A stretch of DNA of 64,000 bases from Bin87 sp965204395 (GTDB lineage: Bacteria; Chloroflexota; Dehalococcoidia; Lucifugimonadales; UBA3495). Shown one piece after another: positions 51,553 through 62,162 of the stretch. The notes below the pieces were generated by a model. It saw only the letters and a list, made by a program, of their open reading frames with translations, did no database searches and was not told the origin of the DNA. Both the position numbers and the translations under genes were made by a program. The stretch is from the NCBI GenBank assembly GCA_965204395.1, contig OZ241987.1, positions 4,030,001-4,094,000 of the forward strand, read 5' to 3'. Every line of letters starts with the position of its first letter. The stretch's first letter is position 1.

Positions 51553-51613
51553 CTGAATAGGAAGTCTGAACTGCATAAAGAACCGAGTCTAGGGAATTTG
51601 AAGTTCCTAGCGT

Positions 51614-51621
<8 letters not shown>
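51553..51621 (+). other. 5' strand of the pre-23S processing stem
   Basis: Bases 51580-51621 are complementary to 54675-54714 with few mismatches, for example CGTGGGTCAAA (51611-51621) to TTTGACCCACG (54675-54685) and GAACCGAG (51580-51587) to CTCGGTTC (54707-54714). A second block, 51553-51573, pairs with 54724-54745. It is an RNase III-type stem. Confidence 0.8.
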
Positions 51622-54674
<3,053 letters not shown>

Positions 54675-54683
<9 letters not shown>

Positions 54684-54745
54684 CGCCAGGAGCTTCAAAT
54701 TCCTGGCTCGGTTCTCGACAAAACAGTTCAGATTTCCTATTTCAG
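54675..54745 (+). other. 3' strand of the pre-23S processing stem
   Basis: This strand pairs with 51553-51621. The inner part abuts the mature 3' end. The outer part CAGTTCAGATTTCCTATTTCAG-like block (54724-54745) mirrors 51553-51573 with one G-U and one bulge. The remaining spacer to the tRNA (54746-54879) shows no 5S rRNA or other gene. Confidence 0.8.
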
Positions 54746-54879
54746 TGTTGATCTAAGTATTTCATGGGTTGTGGCAACGGCTCGCTGCTAGCGAACCGGG
54801 CCTACAGCCTTTGAAAGTAAATGCGGGATCGATCAGTCGTCCGCCAGGGGCGGATCGCGCTCGGAAACGCTTGGAACGA

Positions 54880-54954
54880 TGCGGGGTGGAGCAGTGGCAG
54901 CTCGTCGGGCTCATAACCCGAAGGTCGTTGGTTCGAGTCCAACCCCCGCTACCA
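54880..54954 (+). tRNA. Initiator tRNA-Met (anticodon CAT)
   Basis: The sequence closely follows bacterial initiator tRNA: GCGGGG/CCCCGC acceptor pairs, TGGAGCAGTGGCAGCTCG for the D arm and GGG-CTCATAA-CCC for the anticodon arm. The three G-C pairs are the initiator hallmark. CAT is at 54912-54914 and CCA is encoded (54952-54954). Position 1 is T and position 72 is T, an unpaired end in place of the usual C1/A72. Confidence 0.95.
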
Positions 54955-54975
54955 AAACAACTTGATGCAATTTAG

Positions 54976-55006
54976 AGACCCCCGGCATGACCGGGGGTCT
55001 TTCTTT
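54976..55006 (+). terminator. Terminator of the 23S/tRNA-Met unit
   Basis: AGACCCCCGG (54976-54985) pairs exactly with CCGGGGGTCT (54991-55000) and is followed by TTCTTT. It ends the rRNA/tRNA transcript before the convergent CaiB gene. Confidence 0.85.
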
Positions 55007-55026
55007 AGGTGGACCGGCGGCCCTTG

Positions 55027-56274
55027 TCAAATCACGCCACGCGCTGCCAAATCCTTCAGGGTTTGCGCTTCAATGCCCAGCAAGTCGCCGTATACCAAGT
55101 CGTTGTCATAACCTACGGGAACCGACCCGCGCCAGATTTTGCCTGGAGTCGCCGAAAACTTGGGAACTATTCCGACTCCCTTCACCGGCCTTCCCAATTG
55201 TTGGTCATCCCATTCCACATGCACTTCACGGGCTCGGTAGTGCGGGTTTGCCGCCATTTCGCCGGCATCCATGATCTTGCTGCAGCCCACCAGCGCATCG
55301 CTAAAAATCTTCACCACCTCGTCCACCGTTCGATCCAACACCCAGCCCCGGAGAATCGCATCGAACTCGATACCCTCTGGTGAATTGACCTCGCGCCGGG
55401 CCACTATCCACTTTTCCTCGTCTGGGTCCAAACCCAACACCCTACACACCCTGGCGTACACCGCCGGTCCTACGGCGGCGATCACTACCCAACCGTCGCT
55501 CGCCTGAAACGTGTCCCAGGGCTGCGCGTTCCCTGCTTTGTTCCCAGCCCGTTCCCGCACCAGTCCAAGCTCGTGGTAAGCCACCATCGTTCCTGACAAA
55601 ATACGGTGGACCGCCTCGAACTGGGCGAGGTCGATGACTTGCCCTTCGCCAGTCCGTTGCGCGTGAATGTACGCCGCCAAAGAGGACCACAAGCAGAAAA
55701 GGGCCGTAATGTAGTCTGCGGTCCACGGCACCGCACGTGTAGGTGGATCGGGCTCGGGATTGCCCATCAGGTTCATCATCCCGCCAAAGGCTTGGGCCGT
55801 GAAATCGTACGACGCCCGGTCTACATATTCGGGGTCTCCGTCTTGACCATACCCGGATATGTGGCAGATCACCAAGCTTGGATTCGCAGCCAAAACCGTG
55901 GCGTCATCCAGTCCCCACTTATCGTAGGTGCGGGCTTTGGAGCTCTCCATCCAGATGTCCGACCGCTGAGCCAGCTTCAGGAAAATATCACGACCTTCCG
56001 GCGTGCTGAAATCCAGGGTGGTGTGGAACATGTTGCGGTGATCCTGAATCCAGGAACTCGCCACCAATTCCCCGTCTGGAGCGACGATCGGGAATTCCGC
56101 GTGCCGCCAGTCCTCACCCCCTGGCGGCCGTTCGACGTGAATCACCTCCGCGCCCACATCCGCCGCCAGCCCGGCCGCGACTGGCTCTGCGACTATGCTG
56201 CCAGTCGATAATATGCGGACGCCCTGCAACGCGCCGAACTGTTCGGTCACCAACGTGGGTTGCACCGGCCCCAT
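55027..56274 (-). CDS. CaiB/BaiF family CoA-transferase (1)
   Basis: 415 residues, with AGGAGG 6 bases before ATG 56274. Family III CoA-transferase landmarks are LSTGSIVAEPVAAGLAADVGAEVIHVE and SDIWMESSKARTYDKWGLD. RASYDFTAQAFGGMM holds the Asp aligned with the catalytic Asp of CaiB/formyl-CoA transferase. TGEGQVIDLAQFEAV is the next block. The typical VVVENF-like start of the binding motif is altered to WMESSK. It would move CoA between carboxylic acids; the acceptor is not known. It is convergent with the rRNA unit and monocistronic. Confidence 0.9.
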   Translation of the reverse strand: MGPVQPTLVTEQFGALQGVRILSTGSIVAEPVAAGLAADVGAEVIHVERPPGGEDWRHAEFPIVAPDGELVASSWIQDHRNMFHTTLDFSTPEGRDIFLKLAQRSDIWMESSKARTYDKWGLDDATVLAANPSLVICHISGYGQDGDPEYVDRASYDFTAQAFGGMMNLMGNPEPDPPTRAVPWTADYITALFCLWSSLAAYIHAQRTGEGQVIDLAQFEAVHRILSGTMVAYHELGLVRERAGNKAGNAQPWDTFQASDGWVVIAAVGPAVYARVCRVLGLDPDEEKWIVARREVNSPEGIEFDAILRGWVLDRTVDEVVKIFSDALVGCSKIMDAGEMAANPHYRAREVHVEWDDQQLGRPVKGVGIVPKFSATPGKIWRGSVPVGYDNDLVYGDLLGIEAQTLKDLAARGVI

Positions 56275-56365
56275 CTGCGGCCTCCTAATAGTAGGTTTTC
56301 AGGTGCCCCAATATATCAGGATCGTAGCCCGATCCATTCGGTTCTAGCCCGACGCGATCTACCGA

Positions 56366-56395
56366 CAAAAATCAGCCCCGGTATTTTCCGGGGCT
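56366..56395 (-). terminator. Terminator of the LLM-monooxygenase operon
   Basis: On the minus strand AGCCCCGG (56395-56388) pairs with CCGGGGCT (56381-56374) across an AAAATA loop, followed by a T-tract (56370-56366). It lies 40 bases after the heme-monooxygenase-like gene. Confidence 0.8.
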
Positions 56396-56434
56396 GCGGT
56401 TCGGTGGCCTAATTTGGTGGTCTACGGGAAATTG

Positions 56435-56761
56435 CTAGTCCGCGGCGGGTACCCCGGATGCTTCCAGGCGGTGCACCACTTCGTACGTGTGAAACTCGCC
56501 CGGACCCAACAGGAAATCAGGCGGCCCGCCGGCATGTGCTGAACGGAAAGCGTCGCTCCGTGTCCACGTCTGGTGGTGCTCCTCAGTATCCCAGTGCGTT
56601 ACCACCAGGAATTCCTCGTGGTCCGGCGTTTTGTTCATTTTCCAGAGCTCGAAACTGACAAACCCGGGATGATCCTGCACGGCTCCGCGCGCCTTGAACA
56701 TGTGCTCAAGGGTGTCACCGTAGCCTGTCTTGACTTTGATGCGGTTAGTCGCGATGAACAT
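56435..56761 (-). CDS. IsdG/HmoB-type heme-degrading monooxygenase-like protein (ABM fold)
   Basis: 108 residues. MFIATNRIKVKTGYG at the start, HPGFVSFELWKM and FLVVTHWDTEEHHQTWTRSD match the antibiotic-biosynthesis-monooxygenase dimeric barrel. The heme-site triad of IsdG (Asn7, Trp67, His77) is present as Asn6, Trp66 and His76, with the same spacing of 60 and 10. So oxidative heme cleavage is plausible, against the generic ABM alternative. It follows an LLM oxidoreductase by 41 bases, in an operon of two such enzymes. Confidence 0.85.
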   Translation of the reverse strand: MFIATNRIKVKTGYGDTLEHMFKARGAVQDHPGFVSFELWKMNKTPDHEEFLVVTHWDTEEHHQTWTRSDAFRSAHAGGPPDFLLGPGEFHTYEVVHRLEASGVPAAD

Positions 56762-56802
56762 ATTGGCCTCCTTGTCTTTGCGTGGGAGAGGACACGGAGA
56801 GA

Positions 56803-57903
56803 TCAGTGGAGAGAAAGATCTGCCAACTGCGGCAGGGTTTCCTCAGCCAGTAGCTTCAAGGATCGCAGCCCTTTTTCGCGTTCCTCACCCCAGTCGTGGC
56901 ACAGAATCAACAGCGTGCCAAACCCGCCGGTGTCCTCGTAAAGCTGGCGGATCTGCGTGGCGCAGTGGTCCGGATCGCCGACGATCCAGAAGTTCTCTAG
57001 CATGTATTCCGGAGTCAGGGCCGAATCCGGCAAGTCCGGGGACGTCTTTATTCCGTCCAGGCCGCGCAACCCTTGGCCCAGCAACGGGAGGAAATAGTCG
57101 GTGAAAGTCCGCGCGGGTGGCCCATCCATTACGTCCGCGACAGCCTGCTCGGTGCTATCGGCGACATATACCTCGCGTGCGATCCGCCAACTGGCACGCG
57201 AAACGTTACGCCCTCCTTTTTTTGCACCCTTGGCGTAGGCCTCCCAGTGCATCGGCAAATTCGACGCGTGGAGGAAAAAGGTGCTCATTGGCCACCAGCC
57301 CATCTCGCCGGCCACTTCAAGGGTCTGCGACGAGGGACTGCTGCCCGCGACGGCGATAGGCGGGTGCGGTTTCTGGTACGGCCGCATGTGGAACGCCAGG
57401 CCCATCTCTGGGCGCGACGCCGGCAGCTTCACGTCATAGTGTTCGCCCTTGTAGTGGAAATTACCGGGGTCATCAGTAGTCCACATCCCAACGATGAGTT
57501 CGGCCGCCTCGCGCATGAGATTCCGCTGCTGTCCCGATTGCCGATCCAAAGCGAACATTTCGGAATCGGTCGGGACACCGCCGGAGCCGATGCCAAAGAA
57601 GAACCTCCCCCGCGCCAGGTGGTCCAGCATCGCCATACGATGGGCCACCATGATGGGGTCGTGAAATGCCAGCAGCGAAACCCCGGTTCCCATAACCAGG
57701 TTTTGCGTCGCGCCCAATGCGCGGGCGATGAACAGTTCCGGCGCGGGCATGTTCTCCCACTCGGTGGTGAAATGCTCGCCGATCCATGCCTCAGCGTAGC
57801 CGAGTTCGTCGGCGTACGCCATGAGCTCCAGGTCCTCGTCATACGTATCCGCGTGCAGCCGACCTGGAGGATGCAGCGGCATATTGAACAGTCCGAGCTG
57901 CAC
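56803..57903 (-). CDS. LLM class flavin-dependent oxidoreductase (2)
   Basis: 366 residues from GTG 57903, with AAGGAG 7 bases upstream. It is the bacterial luciferase-like TIM barrel, FMN branch (long form). GYAEAWIGEHFTTEWEN, MGTGVSLLAFHDPIMVAHRMAMLD and RGRFFFGIGSGGVPTDSEMF are characteristic of alkanal/alkane-type monooxygenases. KPHPPIAVAGSSPSS is the cofactor loop. It lies 14 bases after another LLM gene and 41 before the IsdG-like gene. Two LLM enzymes and a heme-fold monooxygenase in one operon suggest a co-ordinated oxidative pathway. Confidence 0.92.
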   Translation of the reverse strand: MQLGLFNMPLHPPGRLHADTYDEDLELMAYADELGYAEAWIGEHFTTEWENMPAPELFIARALGATQNLVMGTGVSLLAFHDPIMVAHRMAMLDHLARGRFFFGIGSGGVPTDSEMFALDRQSGQQRNLMREAAELIVGMWTTDDPGNFHYKGEHYDVKLPASRPEMGLAFHMRPYQKPHPPIAVAGSSPSSQTLEVAGEMGWWPMSTFFLHASNLPMHWEAYAKGAKKGGRNVSRASWRIAREVYVADSTEQAVADVMDGPPARTFTDYFLPLLGQGLRGLDGIKTSPDLPDSALTPEYMLENFWIVGDPDHCATQIRQLYEDTGGFGTLLILCHDWGEEREKGLRSLKLLAEETLPQLADLSLH

Positions 57904-57917
57904 GGATCAACTCCTTG

Positions 57918-58868
57918 CTACAGTGAATTGGCGACCCGGCCCAGGAGTTGGATAGTCTGCTCCATATCGTCGGACGGGTCTTCGCCAGCGGTTACCGGAG
58001 TGACCAGTAGTTCGTCGATGCCCATATCCAGCATGCCAATCATTCGCTCGCCAACCGTGTCGGCATCCCCCGTCAAGACAGTGGCCTCGATCATACCGTC
58101 GCTCCAGGTTTCCTCGGCAGCTTCCGGGTAACCGGCCGCAGCCCACATCCGCTGGTAAAACGGCAGACGGGGGTAGTTGGAGAGCTGCTGCTGTACCGCG
58201 ACCCGCGTGGCCCCGGCGTCGGTACTGATGCAAACGGGGGCATGGGCGATCAGCGGGGGCGTTTCACGACCGGCCTGATCCGATCCCTTTCTCATCGCCG
58301 GCAGGGCCTTGTCCCTGAGATATACCGCCGGGCTGACCCAACTGATCGCACCATCGGCCTCGGCCCCACACAACTCGAAAGATCCTTCCTGCAAAGCCGA
58401 TGCCATTACCGGAACGTTGAGCGGCCTCGGGATGCTGGCGTGTGCGGTATATTCCTGGCCGTCGAAGTCAACCGATCCTTCCTGCAACAACGCGCGGAGG
58501 ATCTGTAGATACTCCCGCAGGTTGGTCAGCGGCGCCCTCAGCTCGAAACCGAACATTGCCCTCATGGGGGGCCGATGGCTGGGGCCGACTCCGATACGCA
58601 GCCGCCCCGGCGCCAACTGGTCGATCACCTGCGCTTGCTGGGCCACCACGATGGGATGCCGCGGGTAGGTCGGCACTATGGAAGTTCCGAAAAGAATGTT
58701 GTCCGTTTGCACGGCCGCCGCGGAAAACAATGTGAGCGCATCAAGTCCGGTGCCGCCGGTGGTCAACCAGGTGGCCTGCACTCCGGCGGCTTCGGCCCGC
58801 CGCGTCAAATCCAGGGAGGCCTCAGCGTTCGGGGCTCCGGCGTGTATGCCTATGCGTTTGTCGGGCAT
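57918..58868 (-). CDS. LLM class F420-dependent oxidoreductase (3)
   Basis: 316 residues. RIGIHAGAPNAEASLDLTRRAEAAGVQATWL at the start, FGTSIVPTYPRHPIVVAQQAQVID, PGRLRIGVGPSH and a C-terminal DMGIDELLVTPV match the F420-dependent methylene-H4MPT reductase-like branch. GAGG precedes ATG 58868 by 8 bases. It is first in the three-gene minus-strand operon with the LLM (2) and IsdG-like genes. F420 use is typical of this branch but not proven from sequence. Confidence 0.9.
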   Translation of the reverse strand: MPDKRIGIHAGAPNAEASLDLTRRAEAAGVQATWLTTGGTGLDALTLFSAAAVQTDNILFGTSIVPTYPRHPIVVAQQAQVIDQLAPGRLRIGVGPSHRPPMRAMFGFELRAPLTNLREYLQILRALLQEGSVDFDGQEYTAHASIPRPLNVPVMASALQEGSFELCGAEADGAISWVSPAVYLRDKALPAMRKGSDQAGRETPPLIAHAPVCISTDAGATRVAVQQQLSNYPRLPFYQRMWAAAGYPEAAEETWSDGMIEATVLTGDADTVGERMIGMLDMGIDELLVTPVTAGEDPSDDMEQTIQLLGRVANSL

Positions 58869-58964
58869 GGTTCTAACCTCGAAAGGGATTGAGCCAATCG
58901 TACCATCGCTCGCCGGTTTTGTAGAGGATATGGAGGAGGCGTTACACCCGACCGAGCGACGTTC

Positions 58965-60263
58965 TTAACCTACTCCTTCGGCGTAATCGGTCCCGATGTG
59001 CCCGGCGGCCTCGAATGCCGCGTACTCCTCAGCCGAGTATCCGAGCAACTCGCGATAGACGTACTCGTTGTCCTGGCCGAACGTCACAGGACCCCGTCGG
59101 ATGCTCAAAGGCGTTTCCGACAACTTGTACAGCGGACCGGGATACAAATGCGTCCCGCAGTCCGCCTGCCAGGCTTCCTGGAAGAATCCGCGGCTTTGAA
59201 TGTGTGGGTCGCCAAACGCATCGGCCTGGTTCATGACCACGCCAGCCGGGATTCCCCTACGCTGCAATTCGCGCATGACCTCGTTGGGGTCTCGTTGCCG
59301 GGTCCACTCGGAGATTCGGTCGTCGATCTCGTCCTGGCGCACCTGCCGGGACTCCGGTCTCGACAACTCGAGATCGCCACTCAGATCCAGAGCATCTATT
59401 GCTTCACATAAGGCTGTCCATTGACGATCATCATATATGGTGATCACGACCCACCGATTTTCGCCGGCGCATGGATAGCAGTTTTGCAATGCCCAGGGAT
59501 GACGGTTTCCCGTCGGACCGTGCGTTCTCCCGTTCATCTGGTAGTCCATGTAATATTCGCCGAGGAACGGAAAGACGTTTTCGGCCTGGCCAAGTTCCAC
59601 CAACTGGCCTTCCCCGGTGCGCTTCCGATGATGCAACGCGGCCAGCACGGCGAAAGCGCCTTGCGCCCCTGCCGCGGCATCCGACATCAAGACCGTCGTG
59701 TTGTACGAGGGATCTGTGTCCTCATAGCCCCTCAGCATGGTGTGTCCTACAACGCCCTCGATATGCACGCCGTGGGCACGATAATCTCGGTATGGACCCG
59801 TGCTTCCATACGCCGGCATCCTGAGCATGATGATGTCTTCTTTGACGGCTTTGAGCGATTCATAGGAGATGCCCAATTTATCCATTGTCTCGGTAGGGTT
59901 GTTTTCCACCAGGACATCGCTTACGGCCACCAATCGGTCGAAAATCTCACGGCCTCCCGCATCCAGCAGATTCACCGTCATGCTGCGCTTGTTGCGAGCG
60001 TGCGAATTGAACATCGGGGACCGGTTGAACGGGCGCTCGCCGGGCACCCGGCCCGGAGTACCGCCTGAGTACAACGGTAGGTTGTCGATAACTGCCTGCG
60101 TTAGATGGGGTGCCGCGCCGCGGGTCAACGGCACGAACGTTTTCGTCGATTCGACCCTGATTACCTCGGCGCCCAGGTCGGCGAGGAATGATCCGCAGTA
60201 CGGGCCGGCCCAAACCACGGTTATCTCGAGGACTCGCAATCCTTGCAACGGCAGTCGTGCCAT
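58965..60263 (-). CDS. CaiB/BaiF family CoA-transferase (2)
   Basis: 432 residues. LPLQGLRVLEITVVWAGPYCGSFLADLGAEVIRVE, SDVLVENNPTETMDKLGI and GEGQLVELGQAENVFPFLGEYYMDYQMNG are family III signatures. The catalytic-Asp segment reads RAHGVHIEGVVGHT, a Glu-containing variant found in a distinct subgroup, so chemistry may differ. It starts 6 bases after the stop of CaiB (3); the two form an operon. Subunits of heteromeric CoA-transferases are commonly encoded this way. Substrate unknown. Confidence 0.9.
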   Translation of the reverse strand: MARLPLQGLRVLEITVVWAGPYCGSFLADLGAEVIRVESTKTFVPLTRGAAPHLTQAVIDNLPLYSGGTPGRVPGERPFNRSPMFNSHARNKRSMTVNLLDAGGREIFDRLVAVSDVLVENNPTETMDKLGISYESLKAVKEDIIMLRMPAYGSTGPYRDYRAHGVHIEGVVGHTMLRGYEDTDPSYNTTVLMSDAAAGAQGAFAVLAALHHRKRTGEGQLVELGQAENVFPFLGEYYMDYQMNGRTHGPTGNRHPWALQNCYPCAGENRWVVITIYDDRQWTALCEAIDALDLSGDLELSRPESRQVRQDEIDDRISEWTRQRDPNEVMRELQRRGIPAGVVMNQADAFGDPHIQSRGFFQEAWQADCGTHLYPGPLYKLSETPLSIRRGPVTFGQDNEYVYRELLGYSAEEYAAFEAAGHIGTDYAEGVG

Positions 60264-60269
60264 CAGGCT

Positions 60270-61529
60270 TTAGCTCGCCTCTGTTTGTGCAAGCATAACA
60301 ACCCCCGCAGCGTTCAAGCGCTCAATAGCTGCGTCCGAGTATCCGATTTCACCAAGCACCTCTCCAGTGTGTTCGCCCAGAAGCGGAGCCGTTTTACGCA
60401 ATTGCCACGGCGACTCGTTCATGATGAACGGACGACCGGGGTACCTCAGGTTGCCGGCAACCGGATGATCCCCCTCAGCGAAAACGCCCCTCGAATTGAA
60501 TGAGTGATCGACATCAAGGTCCGCCATAGTGTTGATGGGACCCGACAGCACACGGCTATCCTGGGCCGCCTGCCATGCCTCAGCACGGGTCCGTTCGAGA
60601 ATCCAGGGAAGGAAATACCCGGATTCAAACTCCTCCTGCATTTCCGGATCGCCTTGTGATGCCGGATCTCGCCACCTTTCGTTCGTCAATTCGGGCGGAT
60701 TACCGAGCATCGCCACCGCGCGGGGAAAATACATCCGGCTACCGTTAATTTGCAGGTAGCCATCCGAACACGGATACACCGCATTGGGAAATCCGCCGGA
60801 TCCACCCGATTCCGGCCGATGGCTGAGTTCTCCCGTGTACTGATGCGCCAGCAGCGCGCTCTGCCTGCGGTCAACCGAACCAAGTTGAGTTTCCAGGATG
60901 GAAACGTCAATGTGTTGGCCTGGCGCGTCGCCGTCCTGTTCATTCATATCGAACGCCCCGGCCAGGGAGGCGCCCATGGTCGCCACTGCGGCGACCGCGC
61001 CCGCCTGATAGAGACCGACATTGCCACCCAGTTTGAGCGGTTCCCGATCGGCCAATCCGGTAGAGTGCATTTCGCCGCCCATGCCGTAAAAGACGATCTC
61101 GGAACCACGATAGTCCCGATACGGGCCGGTCTGTCCGAAATTGGAAATGCTGGTGTAAATCAGGTTTGGATTAATGCCGGATAGCTCTTCGTACCCAATG
61201 CCCAACCGTGTCGCAACCCCAGGGCGGAAGTTCTCAACCACGATATCGGCCCAAAGAGCAAGCCGGCGAACAACATCGCCGGCGTTCGACTGCTTCAGAT
61301 CGATGACCATTCCACGCTTGTTCGTGTTCAGATGGAGGAAAAGGCCGCTTTTTTCGGGATCGGCCACATCATCAGGGAACGGGCCAACGCGCCGCGCTCC
61401 GTCGCCAAAGGGTGGCTCGACTTTGATTACGTCGGCTCCGTAGTCGGCGAGCAACTTCGTACAATAGGGGCCAGAGATATAATGGGTAAAATCCAGGACC
61501 CTAAGGCCGGACAGCGCTCCATTTTGCAT
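60270..61529 (-). CDS. CaiB/BaiF family CoA-transferase (3)
   Basis: 419 residues, with AGGAA 9 bases before ATG 61529. The start LSGLRVLDFTHYISGPYCTKLLADYGADVIKVEPP and ADIVVENFRPGVATRLGIGYEEL are canonical. The active-site segment is YRGSEIVFYGMGGEM, lacking the usual GYD. GQHIDVSILETQLGSVDRRQ follows. It is the upstream gene of the pair with CaiB (2), and together they could form a heterodimer. The divergent SRPBCC gene lies 114 bases away. Confidence 0.9.
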   Translation of the reverse strand: MQNGALSGLRVLDFTHYISGPYCTKLLADYGADVIKVEPPFGDGARRVGPFPDDVADPEKSGLFLHLNTNKRGMVIDLKQSNAGDVVRRLALWADIVVENFRPGVATRLGIGYEELSGINPNLIYTSISNFGQTGPYRDYRGSEIVFYGMGGEMHSTGLADREPLKLGGNVGLYQAGAVAAVATMGASLAGAFDMNEQDGDAPGQHIDVSILETQLGSVDRRQSALLAHQYTGELSHRPESGGSGGFPNAVYPCSDGYLQINGSRMYFPRAVAMLGNPPELTNERWRDPASQGDPEMQEEFESGYFLPWILERTRAEAWQAAQDSRVLSGPINTMADLDVDHSFNSRGVFAEGDHPVAGNLRYPGRPFIMNESPWQLRKTAPLLGEHTGEVLGEIGYSDAAIERLNAAGVVMLAQTEAS

Positions 61530-61643
61530 AGTTCTGTTCCTGCTTTAGCATCCGCCGCTGTCTGGTGGTGCGCTACAATTGCACAAATCGCCGATGGGGT
61601 CAAACTGACCTTCAGATGCTCGTAACACCGCTCGGTTTCGCTC

Positions 61644-62162
61644 ATGCCTGCGTTCGAAGTGTCCAAAATATTGCCTTGTCCATTGGACGATGCCTGGGAA
61701 GCCGTCGTCGATTTCCCGAGCCGCCCAATACATAACAAACGGTATCGCAGAGCCGACTTGCCGGACGGCCATGATCCGACGCCGGGCCACAGAATCCATT
61801 TTCACATTGGTCGGGACCGATTCACCAGCATCGTCACCACGGCTCAGAAACCTGGTGCCTTTTCACACCGCGCCATTGGGCCGGGGTTCTGGGCCGAATA
61901 CTCCTACCGCGTACGGATATGCGATGAACTGGATCCCGGATACACCAATGAGGATTCCGGTTTCGCGTATTTGGGCATACGCGCGGAATACGGTGGCTGG
62001 TTGGGCAGCCTGATCGCCAAGCTCAGGCCCGGCGCATGCCGTAGGTACGTAGAGGACGAAATGGCATCAATTTATTCAGCAGCTGAATCGGTTCGCGCGG
62101 AGCCGGTTAGCGCAACCCAGGCCGGATACACTGACACAGAGAGTACCGATGACGAACTCTGA
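61644..62162 (+). CDS. SRPBCC (START-like) family protein
   Basis: 172 residues. FEVSKILPCPLDDAWEAVVDFPS at the start and the helix near the end (GACRRYVEDEMASIYSAAES) fit the helix-grip fold of polyketide cyclase/START-like proteins. The ligand is probably hydrophobic. There is no signal peptide. Its last 14 bases overlap the oligopeptidase gene start. A weak -10 candidate TACAAT at 61574-61579 lies upstream. Function unknown. Confidence 0.75.
   Translation: MPAFEVSKILPCPLDDAWEAVVDFPSRPIHNKRYRRADLPDGHDPTPGHRIHFHIGRDRFTSIVTTAQKPGAFSHRAIGPGFWAEYSYRVRICDELDPGYTNEDSGFAYLGIRAEYGGWLGSLIAKLRPGACRRYVEDEMASIYSAAESVRAEPVSATQAGYTDTESTDDEL

Noticed and set aside
54684..54879. 5S rRNA after the 23S gene
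   Set aside because: No 5S-like sequence or fold was recognised; the first part is the 23S processing stem.
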